From the NCBI GenBank assembly GCA_030691805.1, contig JAUYDP010000451.1, positions 1-8,639 of the forward strand: a stretch of DNA of 8,639 bases, written 5' to 3'. This DNA is from Dehalococcoidia bacterium (GTDB lineage Bacteria > Chloroflexota > Dehalococcoidia > JAUYDP01). This document shows, piece after piece, positions 1 to 6,532 of the stretch. The translations under genes and the position numbers were made by a program. The notes under the pieces are model-generated. The model had not been told where the DNA came from. It saw only the letters and a program-made list of their open reading frames with translations, and searched no databases. Every line of letters starts with the position of its first letter. The stretch's first letter is position 1.

Positions 1-662
1 GTAGTGTCAATAGAAAGCACGTCAGCGTGAGGGTGAGCCGCCCAGAGCAGCTTGCCGTAGAGCATCGCTTCCAGGTACATGTCGTCGGCGAAGGTCAGTT
101 GTCCCCGGACCTTCTCCTCCGCCTCTTTATCCGGGACCGACACGCCCACCAGCCGCCCTCTATAGCTTGGGCGTGGAACCGGGGTCCTCTTTCCGGCTAT
201 GGTTTGGGCGGCTAGCTGGACGGCCTCAATAATCTTGAGGTAGCCCCCGCAGCGGCAGAGATTGAGGCGCAGGGCTTCCTTAATTTGATTCACACTGGGG
301 TCAGGATTACGTCCCAGCAAAGCCACCCCTGACATTACCATTCCCGGAATGCAAAAGCCGCACTGGATAGCCCCGCGGTCAATAAGCGCCTGCTGTAAGG
401 GATGGAGGACTCCGTTCGTAGAGATTCCTTCGATAGTCTGGACCTTCTTGCCGGCAAGGACCTCCATCTTAACCAGGCAGCTACGGGTGGGCCGGCCTTC
501 CACCAGGACCATACAGGAACCGCAGTGCCCCTCGCTGCACCCATCCTTGGTGCCAGTGAGGCGTAGATGGTCCCTGAGAAAACGCAACAAGCTAAGCTTG
601 GGAGAAACTTGAGTAGAGATGGGGCCTCCGTTTACCTGGAGATCGACGGGAACCCTATGCAT
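1..662 (-). CDS. Fused [2Fe-2S]/molybdopterin hydroxylase of the xanthine dehydrogenase family, aldehyde oxidoreductase type (N-terminal part)
   Basis: Reading the minus strand from the ATG at 662 gives 220 codons open to the window edge, so the gene is 3'-truncated here. Residues 1-80 are a plant-type ferredoxin fold with cluster ligands Cys42, Cys47, Cys50 and Cys62 (DGCSEGHCGSC motif). Residues 85-155 are the helical second [2Fe-2S] domain with Cys101, Cys104, Cys136 and Cys138 (CGFC and CRC). From about residue 168 the chain continues, without a stop, into the a/b hammerhead start of the molybdopterin subunit (VGVSVPDKEAEEKVRG, then FADDMYLEAMLYGKLLWAAHP). This single-chain order matches the MOP-type aldehyde oxidoreductase of Desulfovibrio rather than CO dehydrogenases, whose CoxS and CoxL are separate. 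Known members move electrons from a Mo centre through two iron-sulfur clusters; aldehydes are the usual substrate for this layout. The exact substrate cannot be read from the part seen. A GAGGAGG ribosome site (673-667) lies 4 nt upstream of the start. The gene is divergent from cooS. Confidence 0.9.
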   Translation of the reverse strand, partial: MHRVPVDLQVNGGPISTQVSPKLSLLRFLRDHLRLTGTKDGCSEGHCGSCMVLVEGRPTRSCLVKMEVLAGKKVQTIEGISTNGVLHPLQQALIDRGAIQCGFCIPGMVMSGVALLGRNPDPSVNQIKEALRLNLCRCGGYLKIIEAVQLAAQTIAGKRTPVPRPSYRGRLVGVSVPDKEAEEKVRGQLTFADDMYLEAMLYGKLLWAAHPHADVLSIDT

Positions 663-698
663 GGCGCCTCCTCAGTTTGGTAAACTACGTTGGAACAG

Positions 699-707
699 AT
701 TATAGCA
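699..707 (-). promoter_or_regulatory. Extended -10 promoter of the Mo-hydroxylase gene
   Basis: On the minus strand the sequence TGCTATAAT is a perfect extended -10 element (TG-N-TATAAT). It would start transcription near 692, leaving a leader of about 30 nt before the ATG at 662. No good -35 hexamer lies 16-18 nt upstream, which fits extended -10 promoters, where the TG motif substitutes for it. This is seen by eye; no transcript data are available. Confidence 0.55.
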
Positions 708-739
708 CATGGCCCCTTTCTCCGGATGAAGTTGGGACA

Positions 740-788
740 GCCGAATGAATTCGGCGTTGGGCCCAGGGTAACGCCGAATTTATTCGGC
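740..788. repeat. Paired palindromes forming a 19-bp inverted repeat between divergent promoters
   Basis: Two 16-bp perfect palindromes, GCCGAAT-GA-ATTCGGC (740-755) and GCCGAAT-TT-ATTCGGC (773-788), lie 33 bp apart centre to centre. With flanking GTT/AAC they also make one long inverted repeat, arms 740-758 and 770-788, with an 11-nt loop and one mismatch (G747/T781, which would be a G-U pair in plus-strand RNA). The loop overlaps an 8-bp palindrome, TGGGCCCA (758-765). The element lies between the predicted start points of both divergent genes, so neither transcript should include it, and a DNA-level role as a dimeric regulator's paired operator is plausible. The other reading is a dispersed palindromic repeat of the kind scattered between genes in many genomes. 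Confidence 0.75.
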
Positions 789-842
789 AGACCGCACGCC
801 CGCCAGCCGCTTCTGAATCCAGCGCACCCCTCACGTTCACTG

Positions 843-872
843 TTGCCAGACCCCATATCTTAATTGTATAAT
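843..872 (+). promoter_or_regulatory. Sigma-70-type promoter of the cooS operon
   Basis: TTGCCA (843-848, five of six matches to the -35 consensus) is separated by 18 bp from a perfect TATAAT (867-872). Transcription would begin near 879, giving a leader of about 40 nt to the cooS ATG at 918. The paired palindromes end about 55 bp upstream of the -35, where an activator or looping repressor could act. This is the strongest promoter match in the window. Confidence 0.7.
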
Positions 873-905
873 ATTCTTACATTAACCTATCCGGCCTTAT
901 CTAAG

Positions 906-913
906 AAAGGGAG
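906..913 (+). promoter_or_regulatory. Ribosome binding site that fixes the cooS start
   Basis: AAAGGGAG lies 4 nt before the ATG at 918. The reading frame is open further upstream to a TTG at 864, but that codon overlaps the -10 hexamer and lies before the predicted transcription start, so the ATG at 918 is the real start. Confidence 0.75.
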
Positions 914-917
914 AACC

Positions 918-2855
918 ATGGGTAATGGTAAAAGTATAGACCCCGCAGCCCTGGAAATGCTCGAAGTGGCGGAGAAAGAAGGAATTTCCACCGCCTTTTC
1001 TCGCGTTGATAGGCTTAAGCCTTGTCCCATCGGCAGACACGGCAACTGCTGTAGCATCTGCTTCATGGGACCCTGCCGTATGACCGGCAAGGACCCCAAC
1101 GAAACAGGGGTCTGCGGCGCCACACCCTCTACAATAGCCGCACGTAACCTGGCACGGTCTATCGCGGCAGGGGCTGCCGCCCACTCAGACCACGGGCGGG
1201 ACATGGCCCTGGTATTGCGGGCCGTGGCCAAGGGAGAGGCCAAAGGCTACAAGATCAAGGACGTAAAGAAGCTGCACGCTGTGGCCGGATACCTGGGTAT
1301 TCGCGTTGACGGCCGCACTAAAGAGGAGATTGCCCTGGATGTCGCCGAGAAGGCCATCTCCCAGTGGGGACAGCAAGAAGGAGAACTGGCTTACCTCTCA
1401 CGCGCTCCTAAAAAGCGCCAGGAGCTCTGGCGCAAGCTGGGCATTGCCCCCAGAGGCATTGATCGGGAGATCGTAGAGACCCTGCACCGGACCCACGAGG
1501 GCAACGACCAGGATCCAGAGCATATTCTTACCCAAGCGCTCAGGACGTCTCTAACCGATGGCTGGGGCGGCGCCATGCTGGCCACCGACATCGGGGACAT
1601 CATGTTTGGCACCCCTTCGCCCCTGACCTCCAAGGTGAACCTGGGTGTCCTCAAGGACGACGAGGTCAACATCCTGGTCCATGGACATGAGCCTCTGCTT
1701 TCGGAGATGATCGTTGCGGCGGCCCAGGACCCGGAGATGATAGAGTATGCCAAGTCCAAGGGCGCCAACGGCATCAACCTGGCGGGTATCTGCTGCACGG
1801 CCAACGAGGTGCTGATGCGCCATGGGGTGCCGCCGGCCGGCAACTTCCTCCACCAGGAGCTGGCGATCATCACCGGCGCCGTGGAGGCCATGGTGGTGGA
1901 TGTTCAGTGCGTGATGCAGGCTCTGGCCGAACTGAGCAAGAAATTCCATACCAAGCTGATCACTACTTCAGCTAAAGCCAAGATCACCGGGGCGATGCAT
2001 ATTCAGTTCAATCATCACGATGCGTTGCCCATCGCCAAGCTAATCGTTCGGACCGCTATAGACAACTATCCCAACCGGGACCGCTCCCGTGTGCATATCC
2101 CCGATTTCCAGGAGAACCTGGTGGCCGGGTACTCCCATGAGTACATCAACTACATGCAGGGTGGAGCTTACCGGGGGTCCTTCAGGCCACTCAACGACGC
2201 CATTATGCAGGGACGCATCCGGGGCGCCGCCGGCGTCGTGGGGTGCAATAACGCCAGAGCTACCCAGGATGAGGGAATTACCACCGTCATCAGGGAGTTG
2301 ATAAAGAACGACGTACTGGTGCTGGTGACCGGCTGCGGGGCCACCGCCGCCGCCAAGTACGGCTACCTGGCCCCGGAGATGATGGAGAACGCCGGCAAGG
2401 GCCTTAAAGAGATCTGCGAGGCCGTGGGGATTGCCCCAGTTATCCATGTCGGGTCGTGTGTCGACAACTCCCGCATCCTGACCATCGCCAGCCAGATGGC
2501 CACCGAGGGAGGCCTTGGCGAGGACATCTCAGACCTGCCTGTCGTGGGCATCTGCCCGGAGTGGATGTGCGAGAAAGCCCTGGCCATCGGCACCTATGTG
2601 GTCGCCTCAGGCATATACACCCTCTTCGGCGTGGACTCCCCGGTTATCGGCGCGCCGGAGGTGGAAAAACTCATAATGGACGGCTGGGAGGCCCAGGTCG
2701 GCGGCAAGCTGGAGTTCGAGCCAGATCCCATGAAGATCGTGGAGAAGACCCTGGCGCACATTGACAAGAAGCGGGCTGCCCTCAAGCTGGAGGAATACGA
2801 CCCCAACCGCTACGGCCAGAGCGGCGATAAGCAGATGGCGGGCGTAAGCAGCTAG
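918..2855 (+). CDS. cooS: Anaerobic Ni-Fe carbon monoxide dehydrogenase catalytic subunit
   Basis: The 645-residue protein has the usual length of the CooS/AcsA family, which interconverts CO and CO2 at a [Ni-4Fe-4S] C-cluster. The N-terminal motif CPIGRHGNCCSICFMGPCR gives the D- and B-cluster cysteines Cys36, 44, 45, 48, 53 and 66. C-cluster ligands are His257 (HGHEP), Cys293 (GICCTANE), Cys331 (VDVQCV), Cys443 (VGCNNAR), Cys473 (TGCGA) and Cys514 (VGSCVDNSR). The acid-base pair is His89 (AHSDHGRD) and Lys553 (CEKA). All key residues are present, so it should be active. HSDHGR resembles CODHs that partner acetyl-CoA synthase; two later histidines of the CODH-II proton path are replaced by Asp95 and Leu98. 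Cys551 sits where Ser is usual (WMSEKA), as far as I recall. There is no signal peptide, so it is cytoplasmic. No acsB, cooF or cooC is in the window, so the electron partner and nickel insertase must lie elsewhere. It is first in an operon with the DUF512 gene, 11 bp downstream. Confidence 0.97.
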   Translation: MGNGKSIDPAALEMLEVAEKEGISTAFSRVDRLKPCPIGRHGNCCSICFMGPCRMTGKDPNETGVCGATPSTIAARNLARSIAAGAAAHSDHGRDMALVLRAVAKGEAKGYKIKDVKKLHAVAGYLGIRVDGRTKEEIALDVAEKAISQWGQQEGELAYLSRAPKKRQELWRKLGIAPRGIDREIVETLHRTHEGNDQDPEHILTQALRTSLTDGWGGAMLATDIGDIMFGTPSPLTSKVNLGVLKDDEVNILVHGHEPLLSEMIVAAAQDPEMIEYAKSKGANGINLAGICCTANEVLMRHGVPPAGNFLHQELAIITGAVEAMVVDVQCVMQALAELSKKFHTKLITTSAKAKITGAMHIQFNHHDALPIAKLIVRTAIDNYPNRDRSRVHIPDFQENLVAGYSHEYINYMQGGAYRGSFRPLNDAIMQGRIRGAAGVVGCNNARATQDEGITTVIRELIKNDVLVLVTGCGATAAAKYGYLAPEMMENAGKGLKEICEAVGIAPVIHVGSCVDNSRILTIASQMATEGGLGEDISDLPVVGICPEWMCEKALAIGTYVVASGIYTLFGVDSPVIGAPEVEKLIMDGWEAQVGGKLEFEPDPMKIVEKTLAHIDKKRAALKLEEYDPNRYGQSGDKQMAGVSS

Positions 2856-2866
2856 CTTTTAGGTTT

Positions 2867-4072
2867 ATGCCAAAATCCATTTCCGACGGCGCTCGCGAGG
2901 CCTGTGACGGGCGGGGTCTGCGTCGCTGCCGGAATAAGTGTTTTTTCTGTTATGTAAAGGGCTTGCCGGGCGGCCTGCGAAACAGCCTGTATATCCGCGA
3001 TGATGACCTGCAGCAAAGCTTTATCTACGGCAGCTTCGTAACCCTCACCAACCTCACCGACAAGGACTGGAGTATCCTGGAACAGCGAAGGCTAAGCCCG
3101 CTACGAGTCTCGGTCCACGCCACTGACCTGGAGCTAAGGCGTAGGATGCTCGGTAACCCCCAGGCGCCAGATATCCTGGAGCAGTTGAAACGGCTTGGCT
3201 CGATGGGGATCCGGGTCCACGCCCAGGTGGTACTCTGTCCGGGGGTCAATGATGGCCCTCATCTTGAAAAGACCATCAATGACCTGGCGGCGTTGGTAGG
3301 GGCGGGTTTGAAACCCGCCCCTACACCGGTCGTGAAATCGGTGGCTTTGGTGCCGGTAGGGATGTCAATGCGTCTGGAGGACAGCCTGGCTTCCCACCCA
3401 GGCCCCTGGCCGCTGGCGCGCTACACACCAGAGCAGAGCTTGGCCCTGGTCAAATGGGCCCTCCCCTACCAAGAGGAGTTCCGGCGAACCACCGGAAAGA
3501 CCTTCCTTCATCTGTCCGACGAGATATATTTGCTGGCCCGATGGCCCCTCCCTGAGGCATCCCAGTATGATGGCTTTCCCCAGTACCAGAATGGCGTTGG
3601 AATGGTACGGACCCTGCTGGACGACTGGGAAAGGTTCGAGAACAAGGTTAGAGTAAGAATGAATGCCGGCTGGCAGCCTGATCCGCGGCGTCTGGTAGCC
3701 CTGTGCGGGACCCTTATTGCGCCGGTTTTAGAGGACCTGGGCCGCCGCCTTACCGGCGTTACCGGCAGGGAATTTGTAGTGGTCCCGGTGGTAAACAGCC
3801 TGATGGGCCCAAGGGTAAGCGTGTCCGGCCTGCTTGCCGGGAGAGACTTCGCATCAGCCCTGCCTCCACTGAAAGATGGAGATGTAGTGCTGGTGCCCCG
3901 GCGGGCCGTGGAAGCCAGCGGCAAGTTCTTCCTGGACAACCTGAGCGTTCAGCGATTGCGGCGCATGGCCCTACCGGGGAAGTTGTTCCTGGTGGAACGG
4001 CCGGTGGACCTGAACCGTGCACTTTGGGGAAACCAGGGCGCAGTCGGCAAAGGGGCCCTATGTGCGGCATAG
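2867..4072 (+). CDS. DUF512-family radical-SAM-type iron-sulfur protein, lacking the N-terminal PDZ domain
   Basis: The 401-residue protein matches the DUF512 family in order: the cluster motif RCRNKCFFCYVKGLPGGLR (Cys21, Cys25, Cys28; a CxxxCxxC radical-SAM pattern), SLYIRDDD (40-47), VTLTNL (58-63), RLSPLRVSVHATD (75-87), VLCPGVND (122-129), SVALVPVG (158-165), and the DUF512 C-terminal domain from about residue 275 (VNSLMGPRVSVSGLLAGRD). The function of the family is not established. Usual members carry an N-terminal PDZ domain; here the cluster motif starts at residue 21, and an in-frame TAA at 2828 shows none is hidden upstream. Residues 144-154 (VGAGLKPAPTP) look like an insertion coded by a palindromic repeat, lying between the conserved DLAAL and VKSVALVPVG blocks. 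The start has only a weak AGG close by, so coupling to cooS is likely. The 3' end overlaps glmS by 13 nt. Confidence 0.88.
   Translation: MPKSISDGAREACDGRGLRRCRNKCFFCYVKGLPGGLRNSLYIRDDDLQQSFIYGSFVTLTNLTDKDWSILEQRRLSPLRVSVHATDLELRRRMLGNPQAPDILEQLKRLGSMGIRVHAQVVLCPGVNDGPHLEKTINDLAALVGAGLKPAPTPVVKSVALVPVGMSMRLEDSLASHPGPWPLARYTPEQSLALVKWALPYQEEFRRTTGKTFLHLSDEIYLLARWPLPEASQYDGFPQYQNGVGMVRTLLDDWERFENKVRVRMNAGWQPDPRRLVALCGTLIAPVLEDLGRRLTGVTGREFVVVPVVNSLMGPRVSVSGLLAGRDFASALPPLKDGDVVLVPRRAVEASGKFFLDNLSVQRLRRMALPGKLFLVERPVDLNRALWGNQGAVGKGALCAA
3296..3324. repeat. Perfect 29-bp palindrome inserted in frame in the DUF512 gene
   Basis: Arms GTAGGGGCGGGTTT (3296-3309) and AAACCCGCCCCTAC (3311-3324) are exact reverse complements around a single G. 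In the gene's frame the palindrome starts exactly on codon 144 and reads VGAGLKPAPT, running into P154. Short GC-rich palindromes of this GTAGGGGCGGGT type are, to my recollection, common dispersed repeats in several bacterial groups and recur in proteins as GAGLKPAPT. The flanking codons code for conserved DUF512 blocks that in relatives lie closer together, which points to insertion of about 10-11 codons without loss of frame. Confidence 0.8.
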
Positions 4073-5907
4073 TGGGGTATGTGGGCTATCAGGGCGCCGG
4101 GCCTCTTCTTCTAGAGGGACTGCAACGCCTCGAGTATCGGGGATATGACAGCGCAGGCATAGCGGTGCTGACCCCCAGCGGGGAAATAGCCATCCGCAAG
4201 TGCACCGGCAAGCTGGGAAATCTGATCGCCTGCTTGCAGGGCGACGAAATGCCCCAAGGGGTGAGCGGTATCGGCCATACCCGGTGGGCCACCCACGGAG
4301 AGCCTTCTGATATCAACGCCCACCCCCACATGGACTGCCGGGGCGATATAGTGGTCATTCACAACGGGATTATAGAGAACTACCGGCAACTGAAGCGCCA
4401 GCTTCAAGAGGAGGGCCACACCTTCGTATCCCAGACTGACACTGAGGTACTTCCCCACCTCCTGGAGAAGTTTCTGTCCCAGGGCAATGATCTGGAAACC
4501 GCAATGCGGCGTCTGATGCCCCAGATCGAGGGAGCACACGCTATCCTGGTCCTAAGCCGTCACGAGCCTGGGAAGATCGTGGCGGCCCGCATCGGCAATG
4601 CTGGCGGGGTAGTCCTGGGATACGGTGAAGGAGAGATGCACGTGGCCAGCGACCTGCCGGCCATCCTCCCCTATACTCGGCATATGGCCTTCCTCCACGA
4701 CGGAGAGATGGCAGTGATAACCACGAAAGGAGCCGCTTACTGCCGGTCCGATGGGACGGTGGTGCAAAAGGACTCTCAGATTGTGCCATATGACCCTATC
4801 GCAGCCGCCAAAGGGGGATATAAGCACTTCATGCTCAAAGAGATAATGGAGCAGGCCCGCTCGGTGACCGACACCATCCGTGGCAGGCTGTCACTGGAAC
4901 CTCCCGACGTATTGTTGGAAGACATACCCTTCAGCATTGAAGAATGCTGCTCCTTCTCCCGGATTCTGGCCGTGGCCTGTGGCACAAGCTGGCATGCCGC
5001 CCTGGTGGGTAAATTCATGATCGAGGAGCTTTGCCATATACCGGTAGAGGTGGACTACAGCTCAGAATTCCGTTACCGGCGCCCAATTCTTACAAAAGAC
5101 AACCTGCTGATATCGGTTACCCAGTCGGGGGAGACGGTAGACACCCTGGCCGCCATGCAGGAGGCCCGTCAGCGAGGGATCAGGCAGATCACCATCTGCA
5201 ATGTGGTGGGCAGCGAGGCAACCAGAGTGGCGGATGGGGTAATCTACACCCATGCCGGGCCGGAGATCGGTGTGGCCAGCACCAAGGCCTTCACCTCTCA
5301 GTTAGTGGCCTTCTACCTGCTGGCGCTCTATCTCGGAAAGGCCAGGGGCGTCATCTCCCAGCATCGCATGAAGGAGTTGGTGGATGACCTGGCCCACCTG
5401 CCCAACCTGGTGGGAAGGCTTCTGGAGCAGGATGGGCAGTATGATTCCCTGGCCCAGCAATTCAACCAGCGTTCGGACTTCCTCTACCTGGCCCGCGGCG
5501 TCAACTACCCCATTGCCCTGGAGGGCGCCCTGAAGCTAAAGGAGATAAGCTACATCCATGCGGAGGGATACCCGGCGGGAGAGATGAAGCATGGCCCCAT
5601 AGCCTTGATAGACAAGCGCATGCCGGTGGTGGCTATCTGTTTGAGGGACACGGTCTACGAGAAGATGCTCAGCAACATCGAGCAGGTCAAGGCCAGGGGT
5701 GGCCTGGTGATAGCTCTAGCTACGGAAGGGGACGAGGAGATAGCCAGCAAGGCCGATTATGTCATCTACGTCCCGCCTATCTCCCATCTGCTATCTCCGG
5801 TTCTAACGGTCATCCCGCTTCAGCTTCTGGCCTACCACATCGCCTTGCAGAGAGGCTGCGACGTGGACCAGCCCCGGAACCTGGCAAAAAGCGTCACGGT
5901 CGAGTAA
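4060..5907 (+). CDS. glmS: Glutamine-fructose-6-phosphate aminotransferase (isomerizing)
   Basis: This enzyme converts fructose-6-phosphate and glutamine to glucosamine-6-phosphate and glutamate, the first step of UDP-GlcNAc and peptidoglycan precursor synthesis, in the cytoplasm. The 615 residues match the usual length of about 609. The start MCGIVGYVG exposes the Cys2 nucleophile after Met removal. The glutaminase domain (2-240) has HTRWATHG (73-80), HNGIIENY (101-108) and QTDTEV (125-130). SIS domain 1 (about 295-430) has VACGTSWHA, TQSGET (354-359) and STKAFTSQ; SIS domain 2 (about 470-605) has KLKEISYIHAE and GEMKHGP. Lys492, Glu495, His511 and Lys610 match the E. coli catalytic Lys485, Glu488, His504 and Lys603 with a constant offset of 7. 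The ATG at 4060 lies inside the DUF512 gene, with AAAGGGG (4049-4055) 4 nt before it. The overlap suggests translational coupling and leaves no room for a glmS ribozyme. The frame is open further upstream, but only as a shadow of DUF512. Confidence 0.98.
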   Translation: MCGIVGYVGYQGAGPLLLEGLQRLEYRGYDSAGIAVLTPSGEIAIRKCTGKLGNLIACLQGDEMPQGVSGIGHTRWATHGEPSDINAHPHMDCRGDIVVIHNGIIENYRQLKRQLQEEGHTFVSQTDTEVLPHLLEKFLSQGNDLETAMRRLMPQIEGAHAILVLSRHEPGKIVAARIGNAGGVVLGYGEGEMHVASDLPAILPYTRHMAFLHDGEMAVITTKGAAYCRSDGTVVQKDSQIVPYDPIAAAKGGYKHFMLKEIMEQARSVTDTIRGRLSLEPPDVLLEDIPFSIEECCSFSRILAVACGTSWHAALVGKFMIEELCHIPVEVDYSSEFRYRRPILTKDNLLISVTQSGETVDTLAAMQEARQRGIRQITICNVVGSEATRVADGVIYTHAGPEIGVASTKAFTSQLVAFYLLALYLGKARGVISQHRMKELVDDLAHLPNLVGRLLEQDGQYDSLAQQFNQRSDFLYLARGVNYPIALEGALKLKEISYIHAEGYPAGEMKHGPIALIDKRMPVVAICLRDTVYEKMLSNIEQVKARGGLVIALATEGDEEIASKADYVIYVPPISHLLSPVLTVIPLQLLAYHIALQRGCDVDQPRNLAKSVTVE

Positions 5908-5954
5908 GTACCTTAGCCTCTTTCGCTCCCCTCAAGTTCCGGATAAAGGAATCC

Positions 5955-5984
5955 TTGCATGCGATAGGCCGCAGAGTGTACAAT
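5955..5984 (+). promoter_or_regulatory. Possible promoter of the toxin-antitoxin-like pair
   Basis: TACAAT (5979-5984, five of six matches to the -10 consensus) follows TTGCAT (5955-5960, a weak -35) with an 18-bp spacer. Transcription would begin near 5990. The -10 overlaps the first TGTACA hexamer, as expected if the antitoxin represses its own promoter. The stretch 5908-5954 between glmS and this site shows nothing else, and no hairpin with a T-tract. Confidence 0.4.
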
Positions 5985-5999
5985 AAGTTGGACTGTACA
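5977..5999. promoter_or_regulatory. Paired TGTACA operator half-sites, YefM/Phd type
   Basis: Two self-complementary TGTACA hexamers lie at 5977-5982 and 5994-5999, 17 bp apart centre to centre; the second extends to CTGTACAG. TGTACA is the reported core of the paired palindromes bound by the E. coli YefM-YoeB antitoxin complex, and the P1 Phd operator is, as I recall, related. The gene downstream begins with a Phd/YefM-like domain, so an autorepression site is a natural reading. It is inferred from motif and position only. Confidence 0.5.
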
Positions 6000-6086
6000 G
6001 AATGCACATGAACCATCATCGTCGGGAACGTCGTGACGGGATTTTCAGGTGCAAGGGATGGCAATGGAATCGTCCGGACAATCCGT

Positions 6087-6091
6087 AGGAG
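6087..6091 (+). promoter_or_regulatory. Ribosome binding site favouring the late antitoxin start
   Basis: AGGAG lies 8 nt before a GTG at 6100 and 11 nt before the ATG at 6103. Earlier in-frame starts (GTG 6049, ATG 6058, ATG 6064) would add 13-18 residues that lie outside the recognised fold. The ATG at 6064 does have AAGGG 6 nt upstream, so it stays a real alternative. Confidence 0.45.
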
Positions 6092-6102
6092 TGACACCAG
6101 TG

Positions 6103-6528
6103 ATGATGCAAGAGGTAAATCTTACTACTGCTCGTAATCTAAGCCCTCTTTTCGATGAAGCCGTACGAAAAGAGCATCCTGTGATGATTGTGCGTGGCGG
6201 ACGAGAACGAGGGCTACTGCTTTCTCGTGAGATGTTGTTAAGGGTGCTCGCTACGTACAAATTTCACGTGGATGTTCTCCCTGAGGGGGACGAGGGCTTT
6301 TCGCTGTGGCTAAAAGAATTGAACATAGGCGGGACCGGGCACTCTTTGAAGGAAGCTCGACAATCATTCCTATCGGCTGTTCGAAGCTATGTGCAAGATT
6401 ATGTCTCGCACTTCGACTTCTACCGACATTTGCCCGACTTAGCAGATCAAGAGGCGTATGTGCTTCGGCTTAGCCTCGCGCGTGATCACCGCGAGCTTGT
6501 CGAGATGCTGTTCGGCTCTAAGAACTAG
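6103..6528 (+). CDS. Probable antitoxin: Phd/YefM-like N-terminus joined to HicB-like C-terminus
   Basis: With the ATG at 6103 the protein has 141 residues. Residues 1-50 resemble Phd/YefM antitoxins: the N-terminus reads MMQEVNLTTARNLSPLFDEAV, followed by HPVMIVRGGRERGLLLSREML, like the ATEARxxLsxLldeV / PVvItrrGkpvavLls pattern that builds the DNA-binding dimer. Residues 52-105 resemble the HicB partial RNase H fold: FHVDVLPEGDEGFSLWLKEL, then GTGHSLKEARQSFLSAVRSY, like the (d)GGf...pel...G.T.eEA..n...av pattern. The rest (106-141) is charged and helical-looking. The gene lies 4 bp before a HicA-like gene and follows paired TGTACA sites, so a role as neutraliser and autorepressor is inferred. 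Arg codons are often CGT and CGA, unlike the CGG/CGC-rich neighbours, which suggests later acquisition. Both domain calls rest on pattern reading; the start could instead be 6049-6064. Confidence 0.6.
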   Translation: MMQEVNLTTARNLSPLFDEAVRKEHPVMIVRGGRERGLLLSREMLLRVLATYKFHVDVLPEGDEGFSLWLKELNIGGTGHSLKEARQSFLSAVRSYVQDYVSHFDFYRHLPDLADQEAYVLRLSLARDHRELVEMLFGSKN

Positions 6529-6532
6529 GGAG

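Noticed and set aside
632..856. Minus-strand ORF of 74 codons in the control region
   Set aside because: It runs through the palindromes and the Mo-hydroxylase start, with no family resemblance and no ribosome site.
864..917. Upstream TTG start adding 18 residues to CooS
   Set aside because: It overlaps the TATAAT at 867-872 and precedes the predicted transcription start; the ATG at 918 has a proper ribosome site and a family-like N-terminus.
1391..1949. Long minus-strand ORFs inside cooS
   Set aside because: They are shadows of the GC-rich coding frame; the plus frame carries all CODH ligands.
3703..4059. Upstream extension of GlmS by 119 residues
   Set aside because: It lies in the DUF512 gene in another frame; GlmS must begin with Met-Cys at 4060 so the cysteine can be the N-terminal nucleophile.
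3950..4059. glmS ribozyme
   Set aside because: The glmS start lies within the preceding gene and no separate leader exists.
5908..5976. Intrinsic terminator after glmS
   Set aside because: Only a 5-bp AAGGA/TCCTT palindrome near 5946-5956 is present, with a one-base loop and no T-tract.
6029..6038. CGTCGTGACG small palindrome in the antitoxin leader
   Set aside because: Ten bases of GC-rich symmetry are expected by chance and have no supporting context.
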